From NCBI GenBank assembly GCA_951799405.1, contig OX637344.1, positions 2,356,001-2,420,000 on the forward strand: a DNA stretch of 64,000 nt, in the 5' to 3' direction. This document shows, in pieces, positions 40,468-52,544 of the stretch. The notes beneath the pieces are model-generated. The model was not told the DNA's origin. It saw only the letters and a list, made by a program, of their open reading frames with translations, and did no database searches. The stretch comes from Agapetus fuscipes (Eukaryota; Arthropoda; Insecta; Trichoptera; Glossosomatidae). How positions within the stretch are numbered: position 1 is the first letter of the stretch; every line of letters starts with the position of its first letter. Position numbers and translations under genes: made by a program.

Positions 40468-43049
40468 GTTAGTGAGACTTTGCATAGTAGAAATCAATAA
40501 AAAGTACAACATACACAAGTATTGTAAAAAAAATAGAATTTGCTGCCTTATTTACATGTATAATCGTATTTTATAGCGCTTTTATTAAACTAGATATATT
40601 TTAAACTGTTGTGTATTTGCGTAGATGGTTTTTATAAAAATTCATTCCCCTAAAGTAAGATTTCTGAAAACGCAAAAAATATGTTTGCTACACTGTATGG
40701 AACACAAAAATCCTTTTAGCCTACACATAGAATTTTAACAAGATTCTTACAAGAACATAGGTTTTCATGTATTTTTCCATATTGTTTTCGACACTTTAAA
40801 GGTATAACTGAATAAGGGGTATATTAAAAAAGAATGAGTTCGTCAGATAAATGCATCTTTTTCTTTATTTTCTACGAAAGGTAAACACTAAAAAAATGTG
40901 AAAATCCTGTGGCTTAGAAGTTTTTCATGAGCATTTCATTATACTCGCAATTATCTCATTTACTAAAAGACGTTGCACCCAATTTAAGGTTTCATTTACG
41001 ATTTTTCAAATCAGTGAATCAGCGTTTATTCAGTCTTACGTTGAAGGTGGCGATTTGTAAGTTTTGAAATAGAAGAGAACTTCGGGAAACCAAAAAAGTT
41101 AATTAAATCATTTTATGAATTTCAAATATGAGCATTGTGCATACATCTAAAAACAGTAATCTCTAGTATTATTTTACTACATAAAACGAGTATGTGGAAA
41201 AGTTATACATTTAAAAATATCATGCATTGTCATTACTATTTCAACATTGTCGGCGATATATCATTCTTACTGTACACATTTTTTGCTTAAAAAACTTACC
41301 CTACGTGAAAATACAGCCATAAAAAAACAGCTTAAAGCTTAAATTACTGGTGGAAAAAAAAAATCACCACCAATTCGTATGCAAATCTGGCAGCTTATGT
41401 TTAATTACACACTCTAAAAAAAGTGGCGGAAAATATTCCTCCCTTCAAATCACACTAAAATTTGGCGTACCGCAAAAATGCTCATTAAAGAATAACAAGC
41501 CAAAAAAAAAACAATTGAAAATACCCCCCGTCGACGCCCAGGAATTACAAAAAAATGGTCGCAAAAAAGTGACGCGACAAAAAAATCTTATTAAAAAAAA
41601 CTGCAATATAAACATCTTTAGTGAGAGGGAAGTCGCCCCTCGCCGCGCTTCACGATTTTTGCATGACAATTAAAAATGTAACATTTGGGAGTTGGTAAGT
41701 TTTTTTAACGTGTCGGAAAATTTTAACGCTAAATCCCCTCTTAGTATTTTATTTCTGTAATCTGTAAAATAAATTTATTTTGAAATTAGAATTTTTACAA
41801 TAAATAAAGCGTTTATTTTTTCTCCATACATCTGAAATGACTTCTTGTCTCGGGTATAGTTACAATATTGTTTATTCAATTTTTTTTTAATTTCTTATTT
41901 CGATTTTATCATCTTTTAAACGAATTACACGTCAACATGAAATAGTTCATATTTTTTTAAATTATTTTGTCCACATTATTTCTACATCCACACCTACGTG
42001 CGGTATATTTTTCACGTTACACCAAAAAAGTATACATTTCTAAAATTCTTTTAACAATTACAAACAGAATCGTTACTATTTCTAATGCAATCTCAAACAG
42101 GGTAAAACACCCGAAACGCGTACACTTTTTTTTGTTATTATCTTTCACCCCACTCTGATTCATTATACGACCTATTGTTTGACGCCTCACCCCTAAAATA
42201 TCCACCCCACGAAAAAAAAAGAAACAAAAAAAATCCCAAAAGGATAAATGGCATTTTTTTTAAATCGGATATTATAATTAATGTTGGTTCCGTATCGCAT
42301 CTTTTGTTCGAAAGAACAAAAATATGTAATATATATTTTTTTTGTTTAGCCAGAACAAAGTTGATACAATTTTTAATGCCTCATTGTATAGAAATGTAAA
42401 TAATATATGTTTTTTTTGTGAATAGTTTTTTTAGCTACACATAATTATTCTTGGTAGTAATTTTGCAGAACCAGCTTTGCAATATGCATTTTTTTCGGCG
42501 TGTGTTTTTATATGCAAATTTTCTGCATATTTTAGGTAATGAGCTACTTTTATGAATAGACGGTTTGACAATCAAAATGTGCTCCAGTTTTTATGCTATG
42601 ATCTGAAATCAAGATTGTATATACATTGGATTTTTAAAATTTAAAAAGGCTCTAAATACCACTCACTGTACACGATAGTTTTTTCCAAAATGTGTGGCGG
42701 AGATGAAAGCGTCGTGAGAGCTTTACAAAAATAAAATATTCTGATAAATATTTTTAATGTTCTCATACAGGTTATCATTTTTTTCTCAGTTTTATCACAT
42801 ACGGAACTTGGCGCAATTTTTAATAAAACTTCATTTTTTTCTTGGAAAAAAACAGTAAAGGAAAGTTAGATTGACTGTTGAAAAGACCGGTAAATTTTCC
42901 AATTATTGATTAAAAAAAAATTAGAAAAATAGGGAATTAAAAGTGAATTAAAACTTTGTTTTTTTTTTACAATTGAATTTAAAAAAAGAGAAGTTCAAAA
43001 TGCAAAAAAATATGTGAAAAGTAATACATGGAATGCAAATAGTTGTTAC
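40468..43049. other. TE-poor AT-rich block, no further exon recognised
   Basis: About 2.6 kb with almost no assigned repeat. A 107-codon frame at 41,350-41,673 is lysine-rich from A-runs and unconvincing. 42,640-42,720 resembles 6,540-6,600. Confidence 0.45.
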
Positions 43050-43205
43050 CGTACTCAAGAGCGTTTTATACCCTAAATAATTTTTGTTTCTTACACTTTA
43101 TGGTCGCCTGGTTTTTTTTTCATTACTATCACTCTTTTGCTAAAACCATAAAGTTTAAGAAACAAAAACGGCAAATTTCGGGTATAAAACACTATAAATG
43201 AACCA
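43050..43205. mobile_element. MITE-H relative
   Basis: AGCGTTTTATACCC and its complement GGGTATAAAACACT form ends. The inner arms TTTGTTTCTTACACTTTATGG and CCATAAAGTTTAAGAAACAA match the MITE-H centre at 16.2 kb. Confidence 0.68.
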
Positions 43206-43689
43206 AAAATGGATTCGATTCCAACTTATTTTATTTGAAATGATTTAACATCAAAAAACTTTGAAACCCAAGCTAGATACATAATCATGTACTAGCAACA
43301 AAACAAACGCAATGCAACTAATCTAAACACATCATTTTGCCTACGTTATCAGCTCATTCATTTTACTTTTAAGGTGGCGATATGGTATTTGCCATCCCAA
43401 GTGTACAAAAGCACACAGTAACAGTTTGATGATAAATTACTCGTATTTAGAAGCGTGGATAGGCACCCCACGCGCAGCCATTATTTTAAGGGAGGGGTGG
43501 GTTTTTTTTATGTCAGATAGTAATGTCGTCCCTAGCCCCGAGGTCTTACAGCAACCCCTTTCGATATGTGACAAAATAAACGCATTAAAAAAACTCGTTA
43601 TACAAATGTCCGTGAACAGAGAGTGCATTAGAAGTTTTGTCGGTATATGCAATAAATAAGATCTGTCTCTATTCACAATTCGATACTGT
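43206..43689. other. No gene recognised
   Basis: 77- and 79-codon frames overlap on opposite strands at 43,426-43,676 around a GC-richer patch. There are no motifs and no splice context, so coding status is undecided. Confidence 0.35.
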
Positions 43690-43860
43690 TATAATTAGTT
43701 CACTTTAGCCAATGTCACCCTTGTGGCAGGAAAAAATAGAAAAAGTTTCAAGGCTTAAATTTATTTGAGGTTTGAGTTTATATTTATTAATTACACATGC
43801 AGTAAGTGTAAGTGCGAACTTACATGTGTCTGCTTTTGTGTGAGCAAATGATGGTCATCT
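43690..43860 (+). repeat. Rep-A, head and tail eroded
   Basis: GTTCACTTTAGCCAATGTCA to ACATGTGTCTGCTTTTGTG. Confidence 0.75.
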
Positions 43861-43964
43861 TCTTCTTGAGCCTTTCTCAGTCCACTCCTGGACGCTGGCC
43901 TCCTTCAATCTTCTCCATACTTTTCAATCGTCTGCTGTACTCACCTATTTTTCATTCGACATTT

Positions 43965-44115
43965 TGATGATTAGTTGTAATTATTTGAGATACGGTTCAC
44001 ATACAGAGTCACTTTACACGTACACCATACAACGGTCGGTTGGCTTCTAGCGCTTTAGAGAGCTCTGGTCCTTAATTTATAGCATGATTTAGGATCATTC
44101 TCGAATCATTGAGAA
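43965..44115 (-). mobile_element. LTR-F fragment
   Basis: TTCACATACAGAGTCACTTT, TTAATTTATAGCATGATT and GGATCATTCTCGAATCAT parallel 7.7 kb. Confidence 0.65.
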
Positions 44116-44195
44116 TCGAAAATTACGAGACTGTAATAGAACATCCAAGTACTCAAGCGATCTCGAACAATACAAATACAATATCAAATACAATT

Positions 44196-44373
44196 CTTCT
44201 TCTTATTTTTGTGCCACTTCTATCGAAGATCGGCGATCATCATGGCTATTTTAACTTTGCATGCTGCGGCTCGAAACAGGGACTTGGTGCTTCTGCCGAA
44301 CCACTGTCGAAAGTTTTTCAGCTACAATGTCCTTCGGCGTCCCTGACATCTTCTCCCCTCAATCTTACCCTGT
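44196..44373 (-). mobile_element. LINE-2 3' end with 10-bp duplication
   Basis: 178 bp, C-terminal coding plus CTT/AAG-type tail, ending at AATCTTACCCTGT. Duplication AAATACAATT at 44,186-44,195 and 44,374-44,383. Truncated within about 20 bp of the same point as the 25.6-kb copy. Confidence 0.86.
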
Positions 44374-44383
44374 AAATACAATT

Positions 44384-45134
44384 ATATAAGTAGGTACCTA
44401 CTATCTATTTATTTCTAGAGACTTTACAGACTTTGTCACAGACACTAACACACAATTACGCATTCGTAATTATATTTTAGAGACTTTTACTTTCTTTTAT
44501 ATTTCGTAAAATTCCAATTAAAAAAATAACAAAAAAGCAATAAAATACAACAAGTTAATGGGTCGAACAGTATGTGCGTTAGCTTGGAAATAAAACCCAA
44601 ATAAATGCTTCCACCTAATTCCAGGAAAAATAATTTCATGTCATCACCCAATAAAACGTCATAAAAAAAAACGATTCAACCCCCACAAAAAAAAAATGAA
44701 AACAAAAAAAAAATCGTCACTTTCCCTTAGTAGATAGTTTTTTTTTTTTTTTTTCAATAAAACGGTCGTAACCTTTTTTCTTCCGCTTCGGCTATAATTT
44801 ATATTTGGCCATAAAACCTCCGTAATCAACGTTTTTAATCGAGACACGCAGTTTAAAAGGCAGATCGGCACGAAAACGCCTACGGCCAGACCAACAGCGT
44901 GCAATTTTTGTTTTTTTTAGCTTCGCCCGGTTTTAAGTAACGAGTGTGCATATTAAAAGGCATCGTGGAATTAAAATTGAAGGTTTTGATATCCAATCGT
45001 CTTATTTGCGAGTAATTGTGAGAACATTAAAAAAATGTAGTTTTTTTTTTGTTTTTGTTTTTTTAAGAGTACAATTACTGAGTGACTCATTTACAGAGAT
45101 AATTTTCTTTACAGTTCATTATTTTAAATCATAA
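44384..45134. other. No gene seen
   Basis: Multiple A- and T-runs (44,680-44,760). The lysine/phenylalanine-rich short frames are artefacts of these. Confidence 0.4.
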
Positions 45135-45465
45135 GATTGGTTGGCTGACCACTCACACTATAAAAAATGTCTCACTTTGCCAATGTCAGCCCTGTTTCAG
45201 GGAAGGTTGGCAAGAGTTGCAGGGCTTTTGTTCATTTGAGATTGAGTTTTTATGTTGTAAGTGCACATGCAGCATTTGTATGCGCAACATTTATTAGGAA
45301 TTTTAAATGTTAATATATATTTGCTCTGAGATGCTCTGTTGCCAGACTTGTATCTAAGCCGTCAAGTTATACAGTTCAAAATTAACTCTTTGTACATACC
45401 ACATCTTAAAATAAATTGCGCAAAATAAATAACCGCAATTTGTATTAAATTGAACCCGATACAAA
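45135..45465 (+). repeat. Rep-A followed by LTR-F 3' part
   Basis: Rep-A 45,135-45,322 (GGTTGGCTGACCACTCACA to TTAATATATATTTGC). Its tail is replaced by an LTR-F 3' part, 45,325-45,465 (GAGATGCTCTGTTGCCAG, TTGTATCTAAGCCGTCAAG, AATTGAACCCGATAC). Confidence 0.7.
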
Positions 45466-45516
45466 CATAGCATTATGAAAATATATTTATTTTAAGTATT
45501 TATTTTTTAGTAATCA

Positions 45517-45772
45517 ACGGGGCTATTCTTAGACATTTTAGTCGTCGGTTAAGCCCGCGCTTTGACAAACTAATAGAGCCTGCGCTGTATGTTTCATCAG
45601 CACGGTATTTCTTACCTACCGAATTTTGTAATATTTGTATTAAGACAAATCAGCTGTTCACTTGCGGCCATCTTGCATTGACGGGTCGTCATAGAAATGC
45701 ATCATTAGTTTGTCAAAGCGTGGGCTCAACCGACGACTAAAATGTCTAAGAATAGCCCCGTTAGAGTATATT
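45517..45772. mobile_element. MITE-M, intact copy
   Basis: 255 bp with about 60-bp inverted arms: AACGGGGCTATTCTTAGACA...TTGACAAACTAAT and complement ending AAGAATAGCCCCGTT. The centre holds ACAAATCAGCTGTTCACTTG. A clear target duplication was not found. Confidence 0.88.
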
Positions 45773-46206
45773 TAATTAACGATACAGGACCATCTGTAGC
45801 CGCTTCGTTTGTCACCAGCACGCTTTCCGACAATAATTTCAGCTAAAACAAATAATAAGGAGATGGAAGTTTCTGGCTTTCGAAAGCAAAGAAAAAATCA
45901 GGGAAAAGTTTCTAGTAATGCCTTCGAGGCATGAGGCCATAAAATCTATAAAAGGGCAAAACTAATAACAGACGCCAAACGTAGCGGTGGCCAGAACCTA
46001 TAAGTATACAACATTGGTAACGTAAACTTGCTTCGATAATGTTAATAGGAAAATAAAGTACGAAAACTCAATCGCTCGCTTGGGGTGCTGCAGAAGATTT
46101 CATCCTTTTTTTTAATTTACGCAATCGAGGGTAGTTTTCAAAATGTTTAATACTCAGAGAACAGTTTTTTGTTAATTTTAAGGTGATTTTCTATCAATGA
46201 AGTTGA
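45773..46206. other. No gene seen
   Basis: Unassigned sequence, slightly GC-richer at 45,790-45,990. Confidence 0.35.
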
Positions 46207-46556
46207 ATGATATGTTGGTAGAGTGCTTGTATTCCACGCAGAGAGCTCGGGTTCGAATCCCACCGAGGGTGTCAGAAAGATCTTCCGTTTCGGTGTTTAA
46301 AGTTCTCAAATGCATGCTCACAAACAAACACGTGTAGTTCGCGCTTACACATGCTGAATGTGTACATACAAATGAAATCCAAACCTCAAATGAACATAAG
46401 CCCTACAACTTTTGCCGACCTTCCCTGACACAAGGGTGACATTGGCAAAGTGAACCAAGTTTTTACAGTATGGGTGGTCAGCCTCATACCAACCTATAAG
46501 TCAAGGAAAGTCCCCTGACTTGTGAAAATAAATAGGTTCCATTCGCCACGTATATG
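46207..46556 (+). repeat. SINE-B split by Rep-A
   Basis: SINE-B head and B box (GGGTTCGAATCCCACCGAGG) to GTTTCGGTGTTT at 46,296. Minus-strand Rep-A without its tail repeat, 46,297-46,507. SINE-B resumes about 46,508-46,556 (GTGAAAATAAATAGGTTCC). The intervening SINE-B body is lost. Confidence 0.8.
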
Positions 46557-46882
46557 TAATAGAATAGAAGATATATTTGCAGCTCATATTATTGATTATG
46601 GATATTATGACTCAATATTCGGATTAAAACCTCAATAATCGAATAATGACGGTCACTTGATTATATGTAATGTATGGATTAACTATGACATCACGTAATA
46701 ACTCGATATATCACACTCGGTATCGAGAACACTCACCCCTAATAGTACTCTCTGCGTCGGTATTACAGATAGCTGTTCCATCCATCATTTTATAATTGTT
46801 TTCTAACAATGATACATGTAAACACACTCTTATTATAATGAACAAATATACATCCTAGTGACTTCAAAATGTTGGCTGTTTT

Positions 46883-47095
46883 AATTTTTTTTTTTTTTTT
46901 TTTAAATAGATTTGTGGAAAAGAATGTAATCCACCAACCTATTTTACCTGGCCAGTTGTCTTCATGCGAAAGCAGAAGCTTGTGTGCATGCAACGGCATA
47001 TGTTGAACCAGGGTCGAAGTTATCGTCGCGGGATTCGAACCAGCATTATCCGGTTCCAAATAACCTGTCTTGATTCCCGCGGCTATGACACCGAC
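46883..47095 (-). repeat. SINE-C copy
   Basis: T-run, ATAGATTTGTGGAAAAGAAT, CTGGCCAGTTGTCTTCATG, B box complement GGGATTCGAACCAGC, head CCGCGGCTATGACACCGAC. Near-identical subtype to 55,970-56,175. Confidence 0.88.
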
Positions 47096-47151
47096 AAATT
47101 AATTTGGATTATATTTTGTATTGTTTGTGTATTAACACTGTGAAAATTCAT

Positions 47152-47369
47152 ATTAATTGATTTGTAATGATTTTTTAGAATAAAATTCCAATGAAGCATT
47201 GTATATTTTTACCAATTATTAATTTATTTCGTAAAGTAATTGAAATAATAATATATGTAAATAAATAAATTCACGTAAATAAATTGAAATAAATTAATAA
47301 TTGGTGAAAATATACAGCGTTTCATTGGAATGTGATTCTAAAAAATCATTACAAACATCAATTAATTTG
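47152..47369. mobile_element. MITE-N, long-arm inverted repeat
   Basis: Left arm 47,152-47,230 (TTGTAATGATTTTTTAGAAT, CATTCCAATGAAGC-like, ACCAATTATTAATTT) and right arm 47,289-47,369 are complementary over about 75 bp with few mismatches. The centre is about 55 bp and AT-rich. Single copy here. It is followed at once by LINE-1 sequence. Confidence 0.82.
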
Positions 47370-47440
47370 GATGACATGAAAGAAGTATGCAAGAACAAAA
47401 AAATAGCGGTTGATCTGCAATGTTGGCATGCAAAGCATCA
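47370..47440 (+). mobile_element. LINE-1 C-terminal scrap
   Basis: The frame DDMKEVCKNKKIAVDLQCW parallels LEEMKEVCKDRKKWRLICD. Confidence 0.55.
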
Positions 47441-47534
47441 ATTATTATTTCTAGTTCTACATTTTATTTTACATATTCATTTCCTGTATTCTTTCTTTTA
47501 CACAGATAAATGTAGATATATAATTATTTTTGTT

Positions 47535-47748
47535 CCTTGACTTATATGTTGGTTAATAAATGGTTCACTTTGCTAATGTCACCCCTGTTTTATGGAAAGC
47601 CGGCATAAGTTGCAGAGTATAAGTTCATTTGTGATCTGTGTCTTATTTCTTAGGTGAACGCAAACTAACCTACACATTATTGCAAATGGACAAGCATCCT
47701 AAATGTTAACACATTCTCGCAACTTAGATTACAGATAGAAAGATTATA
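47535..47748 (+). repeat. Rep-A copy
   Basis: Head TTCCTTGACTTATATGTTGG to tail CGCAACTTAGATTACAGATA, with a deletion after the head. Confidence 0.8.
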
Positions 47749-48077
47749 GATCTATACGGGAATATATTTATTCCAGTATTTGTATCATCTTTTCCCGCCC
47801 TTAGGGGGAAACTTAATAATCATGTCTCAATGCAGCATTATTTTTTCCATTACCACCACCCGCGTCAGTCTCATTACTTTTTCATGAAAATCCTGCGGCA
47901 ATCAAATCCCATTGTATGGCCGAGCTAAGACGCCAGCGAGGGAAAACACAATAAAGAAATGAGACCTACCCTTTATTTATTATTTTTTTCTAATAAGTAA
48001 TAATATATTTTTTTGAATAATTAAAAATTTATTATACGAACCGTATTGTAGAGAAAAAATGCTTTACTCATTGTTCT

Positions 48078-48180
48078 GATGTTACCGGGTTCAATTTAAT
48101 AAAAATTGCTGTTATTTATTTTGCATAATTTATTTCAGATACGGGTCACATTCGGTTCGCACACAGAGTTACTGGAAGAT
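48078..48180 (-). mobile_element. LTR-F 3' end
   Basis: Best example of the LTR terminus: on the plus strand TGTTACCGGGTTCAATTTAA, complementary to GAACCCGGTAACA. Followed by AATAAATTATGC on minus. Confidence 0.65.
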
Positions 48181-48189
48181 CTCCTATAA

Positions 48190-48445
48190 TATAATCTATA
48201 ATCTACATTGCAAAGATATGTCAACATTTAAGATTCATATTAAATGCATGCCCACAAATAGACGTGTGTAAGTTTGCGCTTACATATGCAGCATGTGTAC
48301 TACTTACAAATTCAATCCAAACCTCAAATGAACATAAACCATCCACCTTTTATCAACCTTCTCTGAAACAGGGGGATATTGACAAAGTGAATCATTTTAT
48401 CCAGTATGAGTAGACAGCCTCATACCAAAGTGTAAGTCAAGGAAT
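48190..48445 (-). repeat. Rep-A full-length copy
   Basis: AATCTATAATCTACATTGC to GTGTAAGTCAAGGAA. Confidence 0.83.
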
Positions 48446-49199
48446 ACAGATAAAAATTACATTTAGGTATAGAAAAACAGCAGAACCTTAAAAAGAAATC
48501 TATACAAAAAAGTCAATAGATATCCAAAAGAATAGAACATAAAATTGTGAATAAAAAAGCCGCGAACATTACAAATCAACATCTTTATCTCAGGATTAAT
48601 ATTTTTTATGAATCACGTATGTCAAGAAAAAGAAGAAGAAAAAGCTTTGTAGTATACCCACCGGTCCATAATCTTCAACCATAATTTCATAGCATGCTTA
48701 GATAGTTGTACGAATCTTCCAACCCCTAATATTGTTAGGGTGCATATGAGAGTCACTCAGTAATGCCATCTCATTTAGTGGTGGAGAAACAAGCAATCAT
48801 ATCTTTTAAAATATTTATCAATTCCTACCCTAAGCACTAAGTTTTCCATCTTTTTCTTCTTGTTCTTCTTTTTAAGATCTGTAATACACAAAAAAAAACA
48901 TCAGGTCGGATCGTGGATCCTGAAATGAGTACGTTCAGATATCTGTTCAACTTTTTGGAGGTCTTTCAGTTGGGCGTAGACCTATTAGCATTTGACTTGC
49001 TACGATGTATGCAAGACTTTCATGACTCATTCTCGAGATATAACCTCTCAAAAATTTCCTTTCGAATCTGTTCCATCAACCTCTTTTTTCTGTTTCACAG
49101 GCTTTCCGTTTTTTTTTTTTTTTTTGTGATTATGTTCAAGTATTTTAATGGCCCGTATTTTCATATATTAAGTTATACGTTATGTTAAGTAATATATCG
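48446..49199. other. No gene seen
   Basis: T-runs near 49,110. The 91-codon plus frame at 48,913 is phenylalanine-rich and without motif. Confidence 0.4.
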
Positions 49200-49526
49200 C
49201 TTCTTTCAATTTAATGCAAGTTTGATTAAATTTATGTCAGGATTTGCTCACATTAGATTCACAGCCTAAACTTGCATACTTCTCGCTTAACGGCTTGGGT
49301 ACTAATCGGGTACTGATGCCCTCCAAAGCACTGCAATCCATATTTATAGGTGAGTAAAGGCTATTCTAGCATACACCAGAACAGTGTCGAGTTGAAGCTT
49401 CGAGCAAACATTAGTAGGTACAACCATCCAAATACTTACGTCTAGATACACATGTACAAGTAAGTAAAAACACATAGACACACTATCATAAGTAAACATC
49501 ACAAGCATACTCATACATTTGTAACA
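49200..49526 (-). mobile_element. Solo LTR-F, best preserved
   Basis: On minus, TGTTACAAATGTATGAG at 49,526, GACGTAAGTATTTGGATGG, CTATAAATATGGATTGCAG as the TATA region, GAATCTAATGTGAGCAAATC near the end. No internal region adjacent. Confidence 0.8.
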
Positions 49527-51404
49527 ATATAAATATAAAAATATTTTTTTCTGGAAAAGTATTCATTCCATTTGATACGTTTAAGATTTCTTGAATGCGA
49601 GAGTGGCAAAGCAAAAATATGAAAAATGATATTTTCCCGAGCGTTAAATTTCAAGCGTGACGTCATTAATCATTATAATGAACGTTCGACTGTAATTGGA
49701 AATTAAAGCGAGCAAAAAACGTATATACAGAAAGAGGAAAAGCGCCAGGAAAATGTACGAAAGCACATTAATTCAAAAATTCAATTTCGATCTAGCGTCG
49801 CTCTTAAAAAAAGGAATTAGGAACATCAAAGCGAGCGTCTTTGGGGAGGTTTCTATTTACAAAAAAAAAAAAACGCAATTATATGCAAAAAGAAACCCAC
49901 CCACCCCAGCCTCCCCTATTGATTTACTCTCATACAAAGGTGTACAATAATTTAAGAGGAGAGAAACCCCCCTGGATAGGGGAGATCGGGGTACATCGGC
50001 ACCCTTATTTTTCCTTCGGTAATCTTTTTTTCTTTACCTCCCCCTCGCGGCGTTCCTCCTTTAATTTACAGGGAAATTTTTATTTATATAGTTAAAGCGT
50101 ACGCACCTATATTGCAATTTCGCATTGTTTGTGTGAGCCCATTTTTCGGCGAGTGAAAAAAAGATGCTTTAATTCCGACGCGTCTCACTTTTGCAAACAT
50201 AATTATTATCGGCGTCTCTTTTTTTCGCCTATTCTCTACTGCGATCGTGAGGGAGAAAGAAAGAAATCGAAATTTCTAGACTGGGGATGTCTAATACTCC
50301 CCCCTTACACCCAATACACCCTCTCCTTTCCTACGTGTTTTACTTTCATAATAACTTGGAAGGGTATAATTTTTATTCTTGTAAAAAACTTTTTGATTAG
50401 ATGAAATAACGAAGGAAAATATAATATCGTAAGAACTGCAGAAAAAAATAACAAAAGACTGTAACTGATGGAAGGAAAACTCTTATTAAATTTATATCAT
50501 CTTAGACAACTTAAAGTCTGTCAGGTTTCTCCGTTCACATAAAATAAAATAAAATAAACCTGATTGAGAATGTAAAAAACTTGTAAGCTTAAATTTGTTT
50601 TTCTTTCTTATTTATTCCCTTTGAATTTTTCTACAAACCTCAATAAATATCCAAGATTCCTTCAGTATTTATTTGAAAAACATCATGATAATTTATTCAA
50701 TTAAATTCAAAACGGTCACAAAAATTAGTCTGTAAGAATTCCATGCGAGTCTGAAGAAACGACAGTAAATTAGGCCTTTATGGGAATTTGTTTGTTTTTT
50801 ATTTCTCTGCCATCTGTTATTAAGTTAATTTAAATGTTTCCTCGGCATGAAATATCGAGTTGTTTATCGTTCAAACGAGTGAACGTTTCGTACGTAATTA
50901 CGTCAGACAGAAAGCATTTATATTTGATCCATATTTTTTGACATTATGTCCCAAACGACACCCGTCTCCCCCTCGCATATATCACATTTAATAAGGGTGA
51001 ATCTTGGATTTTTATTTTGTGAAAAAAATTGCTTTTTAACATGCACGATTTTCTTAATGTCTTTTTCACAAACATGATTATGGGATAGTCGGAATTCTTT
51101 TCTATGAATCATAATACGCAGACAGATTTCTATGTATGATATTTTATTTACTTAATTTTTATTTATTACCATACATTTAAAATATCCACAAAATTCCTTT
51201 GAATATTATCCGAAATATTTAAGAACCCATTTAATTCATCAATTTGTAATAAAAAAAAAATGGTAATCGTTCAAAAAATAATTTATGATTTCAAATTGAA
51301 ATGTTGACAAATTTTGTCATGAATTTTTCCCCCCCTATGGTCACATTTTTGGCAGACATTTTCAAGAAAATGTTTCCTTAATATAACTTCATTATGACTT
51401 ATCC
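49527..51404. other. TE-poor block, no gene recognised
   Basis: About 1.9 kb free of assigned repeats. GC-richer stretches at 49,720-50,060 and 50,150-50,320 carry several short frames, but no motif or clean exon boundaries. Confidence 0.45.
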
Positions 51405-51615
51405 CTTGACTTGTAGGTTGGTTTAAGACTGACCACAAATGCTGTAAAAAAATGGTTCACTCAGGTTGGCAAAAGTTGCAGGGGTTATGTAGATTTGAGG
51501 CTTGGTTTTTCATTTGTAAGTACACATGAAGCATTTGTAAGCGCGAATTTATACGAATCTTAAATGTTGATAAATCTTTGCAAAATAACAATTTAGATTA
51601 TAGATATAGACAAAA
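51405..51615 (+). repeat. Rep-A with central deletion
   Basis: CCCTTGACTTGTAGGTTGG to CAATTTAGATTATAGATA; the CAATGTCACCCCTG block is missing. Confidence 0.8.
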
Positions 51616-51639
51616 AAATGTATAAGTTAATTCAATTGT

Positions 51640-52205
51640 TAACTGTACTCAGCTGCCATCACGCCAAGGGTGGCCAGTACCTCCACAGACGCATATCCAC
51701 TTTGTTCTATCCTTCTTCTTCTTTTTTTTGTGCCACTTCTATCGAAGATCGGCGATCATCATGGTTATTTTAGCTTTAGATGCTGCGGCTCGAAACAGAG
51801 ACTTGGTGCTTCTGCCGAACCACTGTCGCAGGTTTTTCAGCCACGATGTCCTTCGGCGTCCCTGAGATCTTCTGCCCTCAATCTTACCCTGTATGTTAAG
51901 ATAAAGGAGACGGTACTTCTCATTTCTCAAAATGTGACCGAAGTACATAAGCTCTCTGTGCTTAATGGTAGGCAGGGGCTCTTTTGCGCTCCTTGGAGCT
52001 CCAGGAGCGCATTCGTTGGAGGACCTCTTCATATAAAGACAATAAATTTTATCAATCACATCAATAGTTAACTGTATCCAGCTGCCATCACGCCAGGGGT
52101 GGCCAGTACCTCCACAAAATCATCTCTACGTTGTTCTATCCTTGCACACATCTTCCATCTTCTCAACATTCATCACTCTCCTCTTTTTCTCTACAATTTC
52201 TAGTA
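51640..52205 (-). mobile_element. LINE-2 3' end flanked by two LINE-1 3' ends
   Basis: LINE-2 occupies about 51,713-52,065. Its minus frame (106 codons) contains LMYFGHILRNEKYRLL, GRRSQGRRRTSWLKNLRQWF and ends near KITMMIADLR, the C-terminal pattern of RTE-like elements. A TTC/GAA tail lies at 51,713-51,725. LINE-1 3' pieces (CAGCTGCCATCACGCC, GGGTGGCCAGTACCTCC) occur on both sides (51,640-51,712 and 52,066-52,205). They differ at about 10 of 75 positions, so they are probably two separate copies and not a duplicated target. Confidence 0.82.
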
Positions 52206-52544
52206 AATAGCAGACATCAGAACCAAAGGGTTGTTTCAAATAAAAAAACTTTCCATCGATTCACACAGTTTTTTTTCGCACACCCTTATGTTGATACAAT
52301 ATTAAATCTAATTGCCGAATGACATGATCCAACCCCATTTTTTAATCTTCAACCAAAAACCACCAGTTAAGATCCATTGTGCAAAAAAAAAATTGTCCCA
52401 CGATTGCGTTTCATTCGTTTGATCAAACATTTCTGTCACAAGTATGTACATACTTGTCATTGATTGTGTCCTGGTTAAAATTTTGCACAATATATATATA
52501 TCTCTACATCAAGTATAAAACTTCGTTCAAACTCAACCAGAAAT

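Noticed and set aside
41350..41673. 107-codon plus frame, lysine-rich
   Set aside because: Driven by A-runs; the opposite strand is equally open; no motif or splice context.
51670..52071. 133-codon plus-strand frame
   Set aside because: Antisense of the LINE-2 C-terminal coding region on the minus strand.
51640..52143. 75-bp target duplication around LINE-2
   Set aside because: The two flanking LINE-1 pieces differ at about 10 of 75 positions and LINE-1 fragments are frequent, so independent copies are more likely.
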